NCBI GenBank assembly: GCA_022695795.1
Contig: MU404077.1
Location: 1 to 64,000, forward strand
Source: Biscogniauxia marginata
Taxonomy: Eukaryota > Ascomycota > Sordariomycetes > Xylariales > Xylariaceae
Direction of reading: 5' to 3'
Length of the DNA stretch: 64,000 bases
A program made the translations under genes and the position numbers. Shown one piece after another: positions 20,400-34,200 of this stretch. How positions within the stretch are numbered: the first letter of the stretch is position 1; every line of letters begins with the position of its first letter. The notes under the pieces were generated by a model. It searched no databases and was not told the origin of the DNA. It saw only the letters and a program-made list of their open reading frames with translations.

Positions 20400-23300
20400 G
20401 TTTATCAACATTAGAGCTAAATAAGACTTTCTGTACGCTGTTTGAGATTTAAGTGATAAGTACTGGAGACAAGTAAGCATGGAGAAAGCGAGGGAGAAGC
20501 GAGCTTATTAATAACTTGTTATACCTGGAAGGGCCCCGTAACACATCCTGGTCGCTGAATGATTGATACCTGGGAATTTCCTAACCGTTTATTCCATTAC
20601 CGGAAAAACAAAGGCTTCCTATATTAGGTGATTGGTTGAAACTCTCTTTGAATTTGCTCGTACAATAATGTTCAATAATATCAACGTATGTAAGGGGGTT
20701 CTCTGCGATAGTGCTTACCCTCTGGCTAAAGCCCCGCTTCGTCCCTTACATCTAATTATCTCTCTTCATAGCGACCTTCTAGATTAGGCTTCATTGCTAC
20801 TAAATTCGTGTATAGAAAACCAGTAGGTGCAGTTTTCTACACAGTTATAGCATTTGATAGGGTACGCAATATTTATTACTGAGTAGGTTTCGCGCGTCGA
20901 GCTTCGTCTAGTTGCGCTAGGTGCAACGTCATCTTCAAATCAGCGATGTCTCGTCTTTATATAAGATTATTCAGTTCTTTCTACTTCAATAACTTCATTT
21001 ATAGGATGCCGCTGTATACACCTGCTCCGAGAAAGTATTATAGTTGCAGATATGAAAGTTCTTTAAATCACGAACAAAATAAATACTCAGCATGAGTAGA
21101 ACTATCTTACTATACGTTTTTCTATTAGCCAGATTACGGTTTGCTGGGTCCCTATAGGAACTCTCAAGCACTTTAAATCGTCCCCATTTACAGAGGTTAG
21201 TGTTCATATGAAAGGACACTACATTTTCCCCACAACTCATTTGTAGGTAAACATAGCACCGAGAAGGGTTTGTCATATTATAGATAGGTAGATAGTTTTA
21301 TTAAAAGTTCATCAAAAGAAAGTCTTTGCTCTTTAAGAATGAATGACAGTATTCCTTGATATCAACTATGCTATTTCATGGCAAGACTGCCCTAATGCTA
21401 CATCTTAGAAGCTCGAAAAAATGCTCCTCGCTAAACGATAAATCATGGGTCTAAGGAATGTGCTCTAGAGACACGGTGTATCACAGACTTTTCCATAGTT
21501 AGGATTAGATACAAATAAGTCGTAGTCACCCTGAGGGATTAGAACGGCCTTGTATCATGATTCAAGCCCTTTTGGGGACAAGTGACAATGTTGTTGTTGC
21601 TCAAAGAGTCGGAACTAGAGCTACAAGGATAGACAACAATTTGCATTCATACTGCCTTATTGTCTCCCGAGCGTCCTTGTATTCCACGTTCTCACCATAG
21701 TAAGCCACGATGGCAGGTTGCAAGGCTGTAAAGCTCCGACACTTTATACCTCATCTATCCTCACTCTACTGTGCATCTTCACTTCCTTGAAAAGCTACTG
21801 CTTTGCCATGCGAATATATGCAAGCACATAATACAAAATCAAAGAAGGTTAGAGTGTAGCTGGTTGGTGGCCCAATCGTTTTCAAGTATAAATGACGTAC
21901 ATTGCCAGTTAGGTCTCACCTAAGCTCTTATACACAGTGTATCGTACCACTAGTACTATAGATATTTGTAATACTTGTAAAACTTTCCGTAAATGTTGAA
22001 CTTGATATTTTGATGGAAGTTTGGTTGATGTTGGCAGCATCTCGCGTGGGAGACGTGATGAACATAGTAGTTGCGTATTTAAGTATTCTTATTTTTATTA
22101 TGAAGACTGGCTAATTATAGTGGGCGAAGCTTAACAGCACGATTATACAGATTAATCAGAAAATCATTCTCATTGGTGTTGCTGCCTTTGGCACACTATC
22201 GACTATCAAGTATGCCAATACCCTAGAAAACTTTAGTATTTTCAATCTCAACGCTTGGCGAGCACATGTAACCAGTCGTTCACGTTATTAACTGTGAGCT
22301 ATGCGTAGGTGAGGGGCGATTGGCAACTCATTAAGCAACATATGAACACGAGATATGAGATATGACCAAATTTCAAAATGCCGGTGACAGTGTCGTGATA
22401 CCGGGGCAATGGAACACGAGAGGTATGCTTCCGGTTAACAAACAACGACTCCCAAGATACCGGGTCAGTCCCTAGAGTTAGCAGCATATATTCTTGGAAT
22501 ACACAAGGGACAGCTATCTCGTGGCATTGACATGCAATGGTACCTCCTGAATATATGGTGTGCATAGCCGGGTTCCCGAGCTATCCGATTTTCTTAGATG
22601 AGGCATGATAGCGATCCAATTGAGAACCACCTGTTATATCATTAATGGTACCTCAAACTTACATAGCGTTAAGTTTTAGGGGGATATTTTAGGAGGATAC
22701 TATTACTCATTTTGGTACATCCATACTAGGTAGGTATTGATATATGATAACTCTATAGATACCTATGTATGTATGTAATTAGTTTCCCCTACAAATTTAC
22801 TACACAACCCAGGGTGTATTTGCATATTATTTACTATCATTACTAACTGTATAAAGTCGTCTCCCCCGCGCCAATCCTTCCGGGCAGCCGGTCGACCCGC
22901 TTGTGCTATCGGGGAGTTACCAAGCTTCTACCATTCTTGTAACTCCACCCCATCCTTTTCAATCTGTGTCCGCCTCCCGATCGTGGTACGACGAGTCGGC
23001 CGATCGAATCCGCAATGTATATCCTATACATCACCTTTGTGATTGTGTCCCTAGTTCTCTCCTCTGCGTCTGCGTATGCATCGGCACCGCGGATTCAGGC
23101 CAATAATACACAGGCAAAACATACATAGATAACTTATGACGCTGCATAGTGCATACGATTCTTACACACCACCATATCTGGGTCAAGTCGAAATCTAGCT
23201 TGTATAGAAACCTGTCGTGGCACTGTGATCTCCATGCCTTAACGGTACTTGTAATCATGTCGGTAGACCGAGTAACTAGTCTTGACAACTTTCGGCTCTG

Positions 23301-25045
23301 CCTCTCGTTTGACGAATCAAATTTCTTCTTCTCATGACTGGGCATGATACTAAGCCTTTGAGCCTAGGTAAGAGCTTTAGCAACATCTGGGATATTCCTC
23401 CAGGGGTTGCACGTCCTTAACTTTTAGGTCGGGTACCTGGTGGGACTGCTATAAGCAATTCGTGAGGATGTAAGCTTCGCAAATTCATAGCTTCCAAGCA
23501 GTCGGAAACACAGAGTGTCATATTTAATGCCTTACCAAAGGGCGGCATCTAAAACCGATAGCAAAGTTTCAAGCAGCTCGCTGAGCTTCAGTTACCAAAA
23601 ACTACAAATATCAGTAACCTGCTACAGTCCTGTGTAAGCCAACGACAATGCGACCTTTCAACAGAATGTAAGTGGTGCAAAGCAAGTTTTCCTGATCTGG
23701 CGTGCCGTCACCTCGCAGTAGTCCTGCGTGTTGTCCTGACTACACTGCACTATTATGCAGATCCATTCGAGCTAGTTGCTTGAACACGAGCTGGTCTACC
23801 ATGGCTATCATTTTTTAATATCACTCACCATCGATCACAAATCTCGATTCGCATTATCACCAACCCGGAGCGGATGGGCCGCGGGGTGATATAACTAATA
23901 GCAGGTGAAAAAGTGCGGGAAACAAAAAAAAAATTCTCGTGGGTTTCTGACATCATATATTTTCACCGTTCGTCCCCCCCTGGACCTAGCACAGCGCCAT
24001 AGCTAGTATCCTCGCCTGGTTCTTTGTGACCGTGACACAGCACTTGCTATCTAACCCGCAGCCTGCTTCTTCGTGGCACGGTCGCTATGCCGTCCGGCCA
24101 GGCGAATTTAATGATAGCTCATCGTGCAATATGCTGCGCAATTTTTTTAGTGGTGAATATATCGAGGGCCATCCCAGGGAGATGTGTTTGTTTGGCAGCG
24201 AGGGAGGGGTTATGTGTTGTCGATAACCAGTGCTTCCCCAAGGGCTTGAGCCAGTCAGCCTCGACAGCTTCAGTACTACGGTAGCATGGGTAGGTAGTTT
24301 CCTGGGCTTGCTGGGGCTGGAATAACCCCTGCAGCCCTTTACCCCCTTGGCTTGCATAGCCGACGACCAGGGTGCGACGGCGTGGTCGACCTTCCAACCT
24401 TCCGCCTTTCGAGATGTCCACTTGGGTCAACGGCTCACTCATCTTTTTGCATGGCATTCTCTTAAAAAGTCTGACCACCAGATGAGGAGATCGAGGTCAT
24501 TCGAGCGGCCATCCACAAGCATCCGCCTTCTACCCTAGCCCCGATCCTATCTGGACTTCGTACCGGCCCCGCCAACATGTACTCGACGACTACGCACGCC
24601 TTCTTCCCATTCTGGGCTTCTATCCAACCTCGTATCACTCCAGCTTAACCCCCCTTGTATTATGTCCTACAGGACGACCTTGAGCTAGCCAGTCATCATC
24701 ATTACTCGACTTATGCAGGTTGAGGTTGTGTAAGTAGGCGGGGTTGGTCGCTGTGAGGGCGTCGAGATATGTCATAATCACACTCTAGCTCCATCTTGCT
24801 GCCCTATTGTATCAAGATTGGACGATGATATAAGGTAGGTCGCTATCCTTTTCTTTTCAGCGTAGAAGTTCTTTCCTTTGCGGTTCATCATCCTCCTCTC
24901 AAGCTGCTCCTTTGAATAGCCCCGTCGTAAAGCAACTCGTTCGCTAAGGTTGCTTTCTTCAAGACCCACATTCAGCTGTTCATATAGCTTTGACTATCGC
25001 TTCAAGCCTCACTCGCTATACCACCCAAGCTTAGTAAAAAGAAAA
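20400..25045. other. gene-poor 4.6-kb region
   Basis: No gene could be supported on either strand. Frames of 60-120 codons (20995-21276 minus, 22299-22565 minus, 23031-23345 minus, 24119-24478 minus) have no recognisable motif, no consistent splice partners and no codon bias. The composition is near neutral, not RIP-like. The last few hundred bases are likely the promoter and leader of the GPI-protein gene. Scattered TACCTAC/CTAGGTA motifs occur. Confidence 0.5.
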
Positions 25046-26278
25046 ATGAAGGGAGTTTTTGCCATACTAGCCATGGCCACTATGGTCATGGCCGGAAAAG
25101 ACCACGGAAGCGCTACGACGGTCACTGCGACTACTTACGAGACAACTACTGTCTGTCCAGTTACTAATACGGTGACCTATGGTGGCTCGACATATATTGA
25201 AACCACTTTGACGACCTCGACTGTCACTGTCACCTCGTGCGCCGGGGGCGAGTGCGGAGGGGAGGTCACCAAGACCTTGCCACCGACTACTGTTGGCACC
25301 ACCACCGAGGTCGAAATCACTTACACGACGACATGCCCTGTCACTGTACGTTATATACCACTAGTCACTGGTTTTCTCCTCATTCCTTTCCAACGGGGCA
25401 CTGTTTGGCCCAATACTTCACATTAATGTTGTGCCCTTCGAGTCACTTTCTTGCGTACCTACCTTCTCAAATAGAAACAACACTGACATTTCACTTGATA
25501 ATAGGAGACAAAGACTGTTGGCGGCTCAACGATCACTAACACATACACTACGACGAGCCCTTACGTCACTTATATTAAGACAACCTTCTATGAAACGGCG
25601 ACAGCCCCTCCAGTCACTGAAACGACTAAGGATGTTGAGCTTACTACGCAGACCACTCTCTGCCCCGTGACGGAGACGAAGACTGTCGGAGGCGAGACTG
25701 TTGTTGTCACCTGGACCTCTACGTCTACTATCGTCACAGATGTGCCGACCACAGCCACCGAGTATACTTCCTATACTGTTACTGAGCACGTCTCCACGGA
25801 GGTATTCGAGACTGTGACAAGTCCCAAGACTACGTACGCTACCGTATCCGAGGGGGACACTATCTTGATAACCGAGACTGGTACCGAGACTATTTGGAAG
25901 ACACAGGAGGTCACCATTACGGAGACGATCCCGGTGACCAAGACTAAGGAGGTTGATATCACTGTGACCTCACATGCGACTGAGGGCGAGACAGTCACTA
26001 CGAAGCCAATCGTTTGGGTCACCTACAGTGGCACAACCGCCATCACAGAGTCCAAGCCCCCAACGACAGTTACTGCCCCCACCTCAGTCCCTACTACTGT
26101 TCCTGCCTCAGTCGGTACGACTTATGTTCCATCTAGCTTCTCGTCTAGCTTCTCGTCTATCTCTCCATCTAGCAGCCCCGGCAGTCCCAGCCAAATCGCT
26201 TCTGGTCTTGCTCCCCAGGCAACACCCGCTGCTGCCGCTCTGTTCCTGGGCGCAGCTGGCTTTGTTGCTCTGCTATAG
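25046..26278 (+). CDS. Thr/Ser-rich GPI-anchored cell-wall protein
   Basis: Two exons (25046-25345, 25505-26278; 159-nt intron) encode 357 aa. An N-terminal signal peptide (MKGVFAILAMATMVMAG) and a C-terminal hydrophobic tail (PAAAALFLGAAGFVALL) after small residues mark a GPI-anchored surface protein. The mature part is rich in Thr, Val and Ser. It carries a repeated module: CPVTNTVTYGGST, CPVT/ETKTVGGST (interrupted by the intron) and CPVTETKTVGGET, each followed by Thr-rich spacers, with an extra CAGGECGG pair. A Ser-rich stalk lies just before the tail. Heavy O-glycosylation and a structural or adhesive wall role are inferred. The start at 25046 is chosen because the secretion signal begins there. 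Confidence 0.85.
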
Positions 26279-29200
26279 ATCCCCTACGCCATGTAGTACA
26301 TTGCAATTGTAATCTATGTCCCCTTCCTTCCATTCTAGAAAACATGCGGGGTCGCATCATGAGGATAATGGGTCCGGGGTGTTTTAATGACGGTATACGA
26401 CAAAACTAGGAGTGGGATATGGCGCTTCGGCATACACATAAAATACGCTCATTTCACATAGGATGGGATCACGAAGGGGCGACATCACGACATACGATGA
26501 GATTTCAGGCCTTTCTCCAGAACGAGGGAGGGATTTAATGAGGGAAAATTACCACTGATGAGTGAAACTTTATTCGATACCACATACTTTTTACATTTGG
26601 GTAGGTAGAGTTACTATTCCTGGCAAGACCTGTCGAGCCATAATATTTAAAAATAAAATAAAAGCTGTCTAATAATCACTTCATATAAGTAATTTAGCAA
26701 CTTAATTAAGTTTTCTCCTTCTCACGAGACCCTCAAACGATGACCGTATAATAACCGAGGTGTATGCACGCTCCGTGTGTGAACTGGGCGTGTCACAACA
26801 TTGATATGGCTCGTTACTCGCGCCACGTTACATGGGGGAGGGACAAATCAACCGGGATAAAAATATTATTATGTTATTCCAACGGCGCCACATCATACGA
26901 CAACTGATATCACATGTACGCCATGCCTTACCTGCACCGATCCGGTTGGAACTGTTTTTCTCTTCCCCGTTTTCCAGTTATTGTTGGTTATTTATTTTGT
27001 TGCCTAAAATAACAAGGTTGTCCCATGCATTTACCATTGTGTTATAGGTAGGCATTGGCCCAGCACGCTATGCAGGTAAATATTTGGTTGAAGAGCCTTG
27101 GGACCGGTCAGCTAGTCAACAGATCGTGGCGCCGATCACCGACATTTACTTTTTATCTCCCTCTTCCCACTTTTCCCTCTTTTTTTTTTTTTTTTTTTTT
27201 TTCGGTTCTATCTCTTTCACTGGAAAGAAACAAGAAAGAAGGGGAGAGATTGATGTGCGTGCCATGCTGTCAATCTGACTGTCGATCGGATCGGCGATAA
27301 CATCTATGTTATAGGACCATAATAATATCTATGTGCTGCCTGCATGCATATCTAATATATAACTTGCATACGGAATCCGTTTATACGTTAAGAGAGCCAA
27401 AGGCGGCGAAGAGACGGTGCCTACATGCATACTTGCTTACATACCTACATATGTATATATATATGGTACGTGTAATAGCGTGGGCGATGGGATACCATTA
27501 GGTAAATACATACAGGAGCTCTGTAGTCAAACTAAGGGCCGTTTATTATAGACTTGCTTGTCGCGGCAGTACATGCACTAAATAGTCCCAGGAACTTTTA
27601 GCAGTTGGGATGGACGAGCGACCTCAAAATAGCTTAGCTAATTAACCCCATTTCCCCATGTCTATAAGATTACTAGACTGCCTTCGACTAGGTCAATAGC
27701 CTTTGTGGTGCCACGCGATTCGCTGCAGGCCTTATCCCCCCTGTCCTTCGCCTACCAATGAGTATACACGTAGGTCACAACAACATGCAGCCTGGACGTC
27801 ATTGACTTGTTATTCTTTTTCTATCCCAAGGGAAGTTCTCTATGTTTATGCTTATTAAGGACATTCATTGCTCTTTAGACTGGAATAGACAACTTGAATA
27901 GCTAGGTATGTAGTAAAGAAATATCTCTGGCTATATATCTGACTTGGCTGGTCTGCTATACGATCGGATTATCCCACTCAGTTATGTGGCCCTTGTTTCG
28001 TTTCGACCGGAGGGCCGGCATGAGACATGCATGATAAATACGAGACTACGTTGATGGGTTGTTTAAGAAATCCCTTACCTCAGCTGACGGACCCAGCCCA
28101 GGCCAGCCCAATGTCGAACTAAAACTAGCGAAGAGCTGTACAAGCAAAATGCCTCCCCAGTTTTCCGTTCCTGGCATGAGGCGGCAAATCTTGATATATG
28201 GGGGAGGCTGGCCGGTTAGTGCTAAAATGTGTGTGGCTTGAAGCAAGATGCAAGTCTAAAGATTTCTGTAGCTTGTTTTTTTTTTGTCTGCATGCATGTG
28301 CATAAGGTATCACGCTGTATGACCTCTCGTAAGCTGTTGTCGAAGTGACGAGGCAACGAGAGTAGAGAGTAGAAGAGAGAGTGTGGTTGGGGATGTTTAA
28401 ACGCCACTCGATACGTAAGTGGTGCGAGAGTTATAAGCCACACATATGTAGATCTATATACCTACCTACCTTAGTAGATGAGATCTTCAGTAGTCTGGTC
28501 TGCCTAAGTACTGTGCGTGTAGATGTGCAGATGGATATATAGTAGCTGACTCAGATCACGAGCCACACACAACACCAGTAGTGAAGTGCTATAGGTATCT
28601 GCCACCGTAAACCTGCACTTTCCGTCTACAAACATGAGTAAGTTACCTAGGAGGCCTGTTAATCAAGTTTACGTCCTCGTACACGCATTGCTCGTATATC
28701 TGTTTAAGCCAACCATTCGTGTAAGTGCATGTGCTATGTTATCTATCTGCCTTGCCTACCTACCAAAAGTGAGACACATATATAGATGTATGTCCCGTAA
28801 CACTGCTAACGGCGTGGCACGGGGTTCCGCAAACCTCTTTTTGATTCCTAGATACCTGTTGTACTCAATTCCAGTACCGAGGAAATAAAGTACCAGAGTA
28901 TTACCGAGCCCTCAGGAATCATTCCCTTGAAAGGGAGTTGGTGTACTCCCCCAATTACTAGTAACCGTATCGTATACCTCGTAAAATAAATATCGTAATG
29001 TGCCCAAAACAGGTTCATCAGTTCGTCACACATGAGAATCAAGGCTAACTCGCTATGAAAAAAACGTTCGACTCATAATATTAATAGCTTTTAACATCTT
29101 CATACGATATCTTGGAGTAGAAAAGAGGCAGATAATAGCATGATGTAATTGAGAACAGATTCATAGTACACATATAAAATTTATTATTCTTTGGGACCTG

Positions 29201-31248
29201 TTGCTTATCTCCTAACTATACGGATAGCCAACCCCCTCTCTCCCCCTTTTATTTTTCTCCAATCAATCACACACGATTATATCCCGTCAACAAAAAATAT
29301 ATGCTAAACCCAAAAGCTATGTATAACTAATACTCTGTATCAGTCTCCTTGAATCAGAATGGACCGATTAGACTGATATCTTTGCGACAATTCGGAAAGA
29401 TATATGCCGGTAGATAGCCGAAGACAAGTGTCTTCCATCGACCTCGTTGGCCAAGAACCGGAGGCCATGTGATTAGGTTTCTTGGAAAATATCTCCGTCG
29501 CATACAATATACACACTAGCTGTTTAACTGAAATTAGGGGTGTCACTTTTGCAACACTTTCATACGAAGGTTACTCACCGACATGAATATGGCTTCATTG
29601 ACTTAGGAGGATGAAAAGGAAAGGGGCCCGGGGGTTGGGTTATCTAACGCACCTGGATTCTCTGGTCTTAACTAATACTTTAAATATATTATTATGTGCC
29701 AGATGGGAATACTTAAATACATTTACAGGCATTGACACTCCGGAGACAGACAGATAGATAGGTAGGTAGGTAGACAAGATAGAGGGTGAGAGAAACCCCG
29801 GTTTCTAGCGGCCCTAAAACCCAAACTTCACAATATTACACATAAACATAAACACAACTCAACTCAACTCAAAACCCCCAGCCTCACATGTATCCCGTAA
29901 TTCACATACCCAAGACCTCCCATCCCTCCTCCTCCACTAAGCCTCCATTCCGACCCTTCCTCGTGCCGCACACCCCATCTATCCATCCATACATACATAC
30001 ATCCAGTGACCAACCATGTAATTACATACAGTGTAACTAATCAGACAGGCAGTGGTGCATAACAAAGACGATAACATTATCATTCATCACCGTAATAAAG
30101 AAAGAAAAAGCCAGACCAGACCCCCTATTCCCCATTCCCCATTCCCCATTCCCCATTCCCCATTCCCCATTCCCCATTCCATTATCTGAAACTATGTTCC
30201 TTATCGGAACCGAAGCGTTAGAGACGAAGCTGAAGTTTAAAGAAGGAAGTCTTGGGATAGATAGATAGGTAGGTAGGTAGGTACTTGGTGTTCGATCGAT
30301 AAGTCTTTTACATATATATACACCTAACTATGCGCAAAAGGAGAAAAGAGGGTTAGGATTGACCATTATCAAATCTCACCTACCTCCCCTATTATACAGA
30401 AACTCCCTGATTCCTCCTCTTAACCTAACAGTAGCTAACCCAGCATTCCTTCCAAGCATCAAATCATACCTCGCCCTTTATCCACTCCCGCCCCCCTATT
30501 ACCACCGCTAACATACCTACTACCTACCTACCCCCCTCGACATCTCGTGTGTCACTCTACCAACGTAACGTATACACGGTGATCTCACGTAGCACAGCAG
30601 CACCCAGCGGCCAGGAATTTTGCGCACACAGCCTACCCTACCTACCTTACCTTAATTTAGCAGAAACCACCGCGTCGGGATCCTCATCGGATAAGCAAGA
30701 AGTAATTAATCAATATCTTTTCTCTTTTTTTATTACAGCTAATCTATTTTATTCTCATTTCTGCGCCTATAGTACTAATCGCCCTGTCCTCTCCTGGTCG
30801 TCTCGTCAGCGTCTCCCCTCTCAACATTTTTCATGACATTACGTAGGTAGGTACATAAAGTTTTTGGTATAAGCGATCTTGGTCATGTCCTCTTCATGGC
30901 TCCGCCATTGGAGGTTTCGGCAACCAGCAAGCCCGTTGTATATACATCCTCAGCTTCTTTTCCCCTCCCCAGAACCAGATGCGTAAAATGTCACAATGCT
31001 TTCTTAAACGTCACCGAACACCGCCCCGCCTAACATTCCTCCGATGCCATGCATACCTATATTAGATACAACACAATTTAAATGGAATGATCATCTACAG
31101 TCAAGCCGCGCGTATATGATTATGCGACAAGGCTGATTATTCATTGCTGGCCCAGCCTTCCAGATATGCTTCCTTAACTCCCCCGCCACTGGCGGCCCGA
31201 TAGCATGTTGCCGAGTTATTGACGTCGCACTCGGGACAGAGAGGAGCC
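26279..31248. other. gene-poor 5-kb region with simple repeats
   Basis: No gene could be supported. Visible are a poly-T tract (27179-27202), a GATA/GGTA run (29750-29775), the (CCCCATT)7 array (30130-30178), a second GATAGATAGGTAGGTAGG run (30257-30282) and many TACCTACC stretches (30510-30660). The right end is probably the 3' untranslated region of the villin-like gene. Small open frames (for example 30549-30836) are featureless. Confidence 0.5.
30130..30178. repeat. (CCCCATT)7 heptamer microsatellite
   Basis: Seven perfect head-to-tail copies of CCCCATT, with a degenerate copy on the left (CCCCCTATT). It is not the fungal telomere repeat. It lies in non-coding sequence about 1.1 kb past the stop of the villin-like gene. 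Confidence 0.95.
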
Positions 31249-34200
31249 CTAGTCGCTCAATGCCTGTAGCGCCTGGTTCAAGGACACGATCTTGAGACTG
31301 CGTCCCCGCTTCAAACCGGTATTGTTTGTGTTCATGATGGTAGGGCTGTGAGCATCACGCCACTTGCGGAACACGCTCTTCAGATCCCGAGGGATGCCTT
31401 CCATGACAACGGTAGAGACGGGAACGAATGGTCTGTCCTCCATACCGGCTGCGAGAATCGCATATTCCTGGGCGAAATCTAGTGCATTGTGGAACGAAGT
31501 ATACTGGGCCTGGGCGCGAGCTCCCACGATGATGTATAGTTCAAAGAAGGCGTCAACAATGTAAACACCAGTAGGTTGGAGATCAGCCTGAGAGAATGGA
31601 GACAGTTCCATGATCTGTGGAAAGGTTAGAGTTTCATGAAAGTTTTCTTGACTTGCATGTGCAATTTACCTGTTGCTTTGAGGCTGCGTCCGAGGAAAAC
31701 AGCTTGCAGCAATACTTGTCGTAGTTTGGCTTGAGCCGCCAGTGATCTGCCGACGTAAACCTGGTGCCGCCCATGAACAGTTCCCAGAATGATGCGGGCT
31801 CATGTCCGTCTTCCACTTCTTGCATTTCGCCAGAAAGCGCGTAGTCCATTCCTATTAGACGTGCGCAACTGAGTTCATCAACTCCACTGCCCTTGCCTTT
31901 CCACAAGTAACACTTGCCAGCTTGTGTGATTACATAGGGAAACCCAGAGCACAAGACGACTGGTGTGAAGTCAACTTCGTCAAACACAACCTGCCCCAAA
32001 TACCGTCGTCCACAAAGCATATGTGGAGCAAGCGAGTCGTATTTATTGCCAGAGCCACGTTGGGTGATGACGGTACCACCTAATGCCTGTAAAAACTCGG
32101 CCGTCTCCTTGCCCTGCTGAAGCTTCACCAATTTGCCACCGAAGGATCTCGCTTCACGCGAAACGAAGATCGATGCGTCCTCGATGGTTGACGCAGGGAC
32201 GTCATCGCCTGCCCAGAAGTAAACCTCTGTGACCTTTTTACCGGATTCGTTGTTAAACGTATGGGGACAAAGATACATCTCGCGTTCAAACAATACTCGC
32301 TCTCGATGAGCAGGAACTGGTAGCTTCTTGCCGTCCGCCGCGAATTGGAAGAGCTGAACATTGAGAGTTTGAATCTTGGGAGGTGCGGTAATTGGCTTGC
32401 GCATCAATAACTCAGCCGCATCTACACCATACTTTCTCTTCGGGCGTTCGGCACCGAAAAAGTCACTTAGCATAGTTGAGGCATCCTGTGGTTGTTTTGT
32501 CGGCGAGCGCGCGGGCGACGCAGGAGGGGGAGGCGATGTGGGCACTGGACTCGAGAGGGGAGGCGGGGCCTGTTCCTTGGGAAATGGGCGGGTTGGTGAC
32601 CTTGAAGACCCTGCACTAGCAGATGCCGGGGCGGCAGGTAAAGGTCGGGCACCAAACAGAGGGCCGCTCCGAGCCTCGGGCACTACTATATCGGACTTGG
32701 CTCCATCCTTGGAGAGCGGCCTCTTGAAAGACAATGGGAGCGGCTCAGGCAAAGGTCGACCAGATCTATTCAACGTGGGTGATGGCGCCCCGGACCTTTG
32801 CTGCGTGTCCGGGCTAGAAGGCTTGTCGAAAGGATCCTTGGACCTCGAGCGTTCAGGTAGCTCAATTCCCTTAGGCTTCTCGGGCTCGGGACTCTTTGCC
32901 ACGGCCGGGCTAAAATCATCGAGGAACCTTGACATGCGCTTCACATCCAGCTTCCTTGGAGATGGGGGTTGGGAAGTGGGTTCACTTGGCTCCTCAGATG
33001 TCTTCGTAGGTGATCGTTGACGTCTCTGAGCTGCGAACACAGCGACCTGTTCGTGAACCTTGCTTGGAGACTTCGGTTCTTTAGGAATGGCATTATCAGA
33101 TTCTGTTGTGGGGGATCTGATTGGGGAGCCTACGCCCATATTTATCTGTGGTCTTTGAGGAGATTCATCGTGGGCTTTCTTTGGAGAATCAGGTAGGGAA
33201 GCGATTGGTGACTTGGGCACTGTAACAAGAGGCTCCTGCGTCGCTCGTGGAGTAGAGGGCTCCTCTGGTATAGTCTTTTCTAAAACGTGCTCCGGCCTTT
33301 TCTGGCTCACAACTGGCTCAGGAGCGGTAGTAGACGTCGGTGCCTTTCTTTTAGGACCTCGGGCGCGCCCCTTTGTCATGTGCGTCAGCTTAGGCCCTGG
33401 TCCAGCTTCATTACCAGTGGCTTCAGCAGTAGAACTCGACTGAGAGGTTGGAGGCAGGCCACCAGTCGACCCACTAGCAGCCATACCAGGTGGCCCTCGA
33501 GCGAGGAGACCGGCGAGAGCAGGATTGAACCTGTTTGCCAGAGCATTGCCTCCTAGTTTTCCTGGTAGGCGACCAGGCCCAGGTGTCTCCTTTTCCACTG
33601 CTGTTGTAGAAGGTGACCCATCCGCTTGCTTATCTAAAAAAGAATCGCGCTTAGAAAGGACAGAGGGACGACGGTCTTGTTTGGTGGCTGTGATATCCGG
33701 AATGGAGCCGCGTTTCCCAATGCCGCCAAAGCGCTCCGACACACCTGAGGATGGCTCCTGGACAGGATCCCGTGGTGATACCGGGTTAGATTCTTTCGAC
33801 TCAGTTCCTGTAGTATCCAAAGTCATAAAGTCCTTTTTGAATGTATTAGAGCGCCCTAGTTCAAATCGCTTGGCGAGACCTTCGGGCACTGGCTTCTCGC
33901 TTGCGTTACTATCGTTACGAGAGATACCACGACCTTCAGACTTGACTTTCTGGAATTCATTCTTCTTAGCTAGAATAGCTTCTTTGAATTCATCCTTGCG
34001 TTCAGACACTTTGGGACCTCCAGTAAAACTTAGGGCTGCTTTTCCCTTGAGAATGTTATCCTTGAGCTCATCCGGTGCGACGTAGTTCTGAGTTGTCGTT
34101 CTCCGAAGTTTTCCGAACACATTTTTGAATTCATTGCCTTGAGACCCGGCATCGATGGAGGCTCCCGGGGTATGTCTAGGTTTCAAATTGCCTCGGAAAT

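Noticed and set aside
24119..24478. 119-codon minus-strand frame
   Set aside because: Overlaps other frames of similar size on both strands and shows no motif or coding bias.
30130..30178. Telomere or interstitial telomere repeat
   Set aside because: The CCCCATT unit does not match CCCTAA/TTAGGG and lies far from any end signal.
32376..33020. 214-codon plus-strand frame and similar ones (33525-34085, 34548-34964, 35055-35588) inside the villin-like gene
   Set aside because: Antisense shadows of the Ser/Pro-rich DUF4045 region; Gly/Ser/Leu-rich with no motifs.
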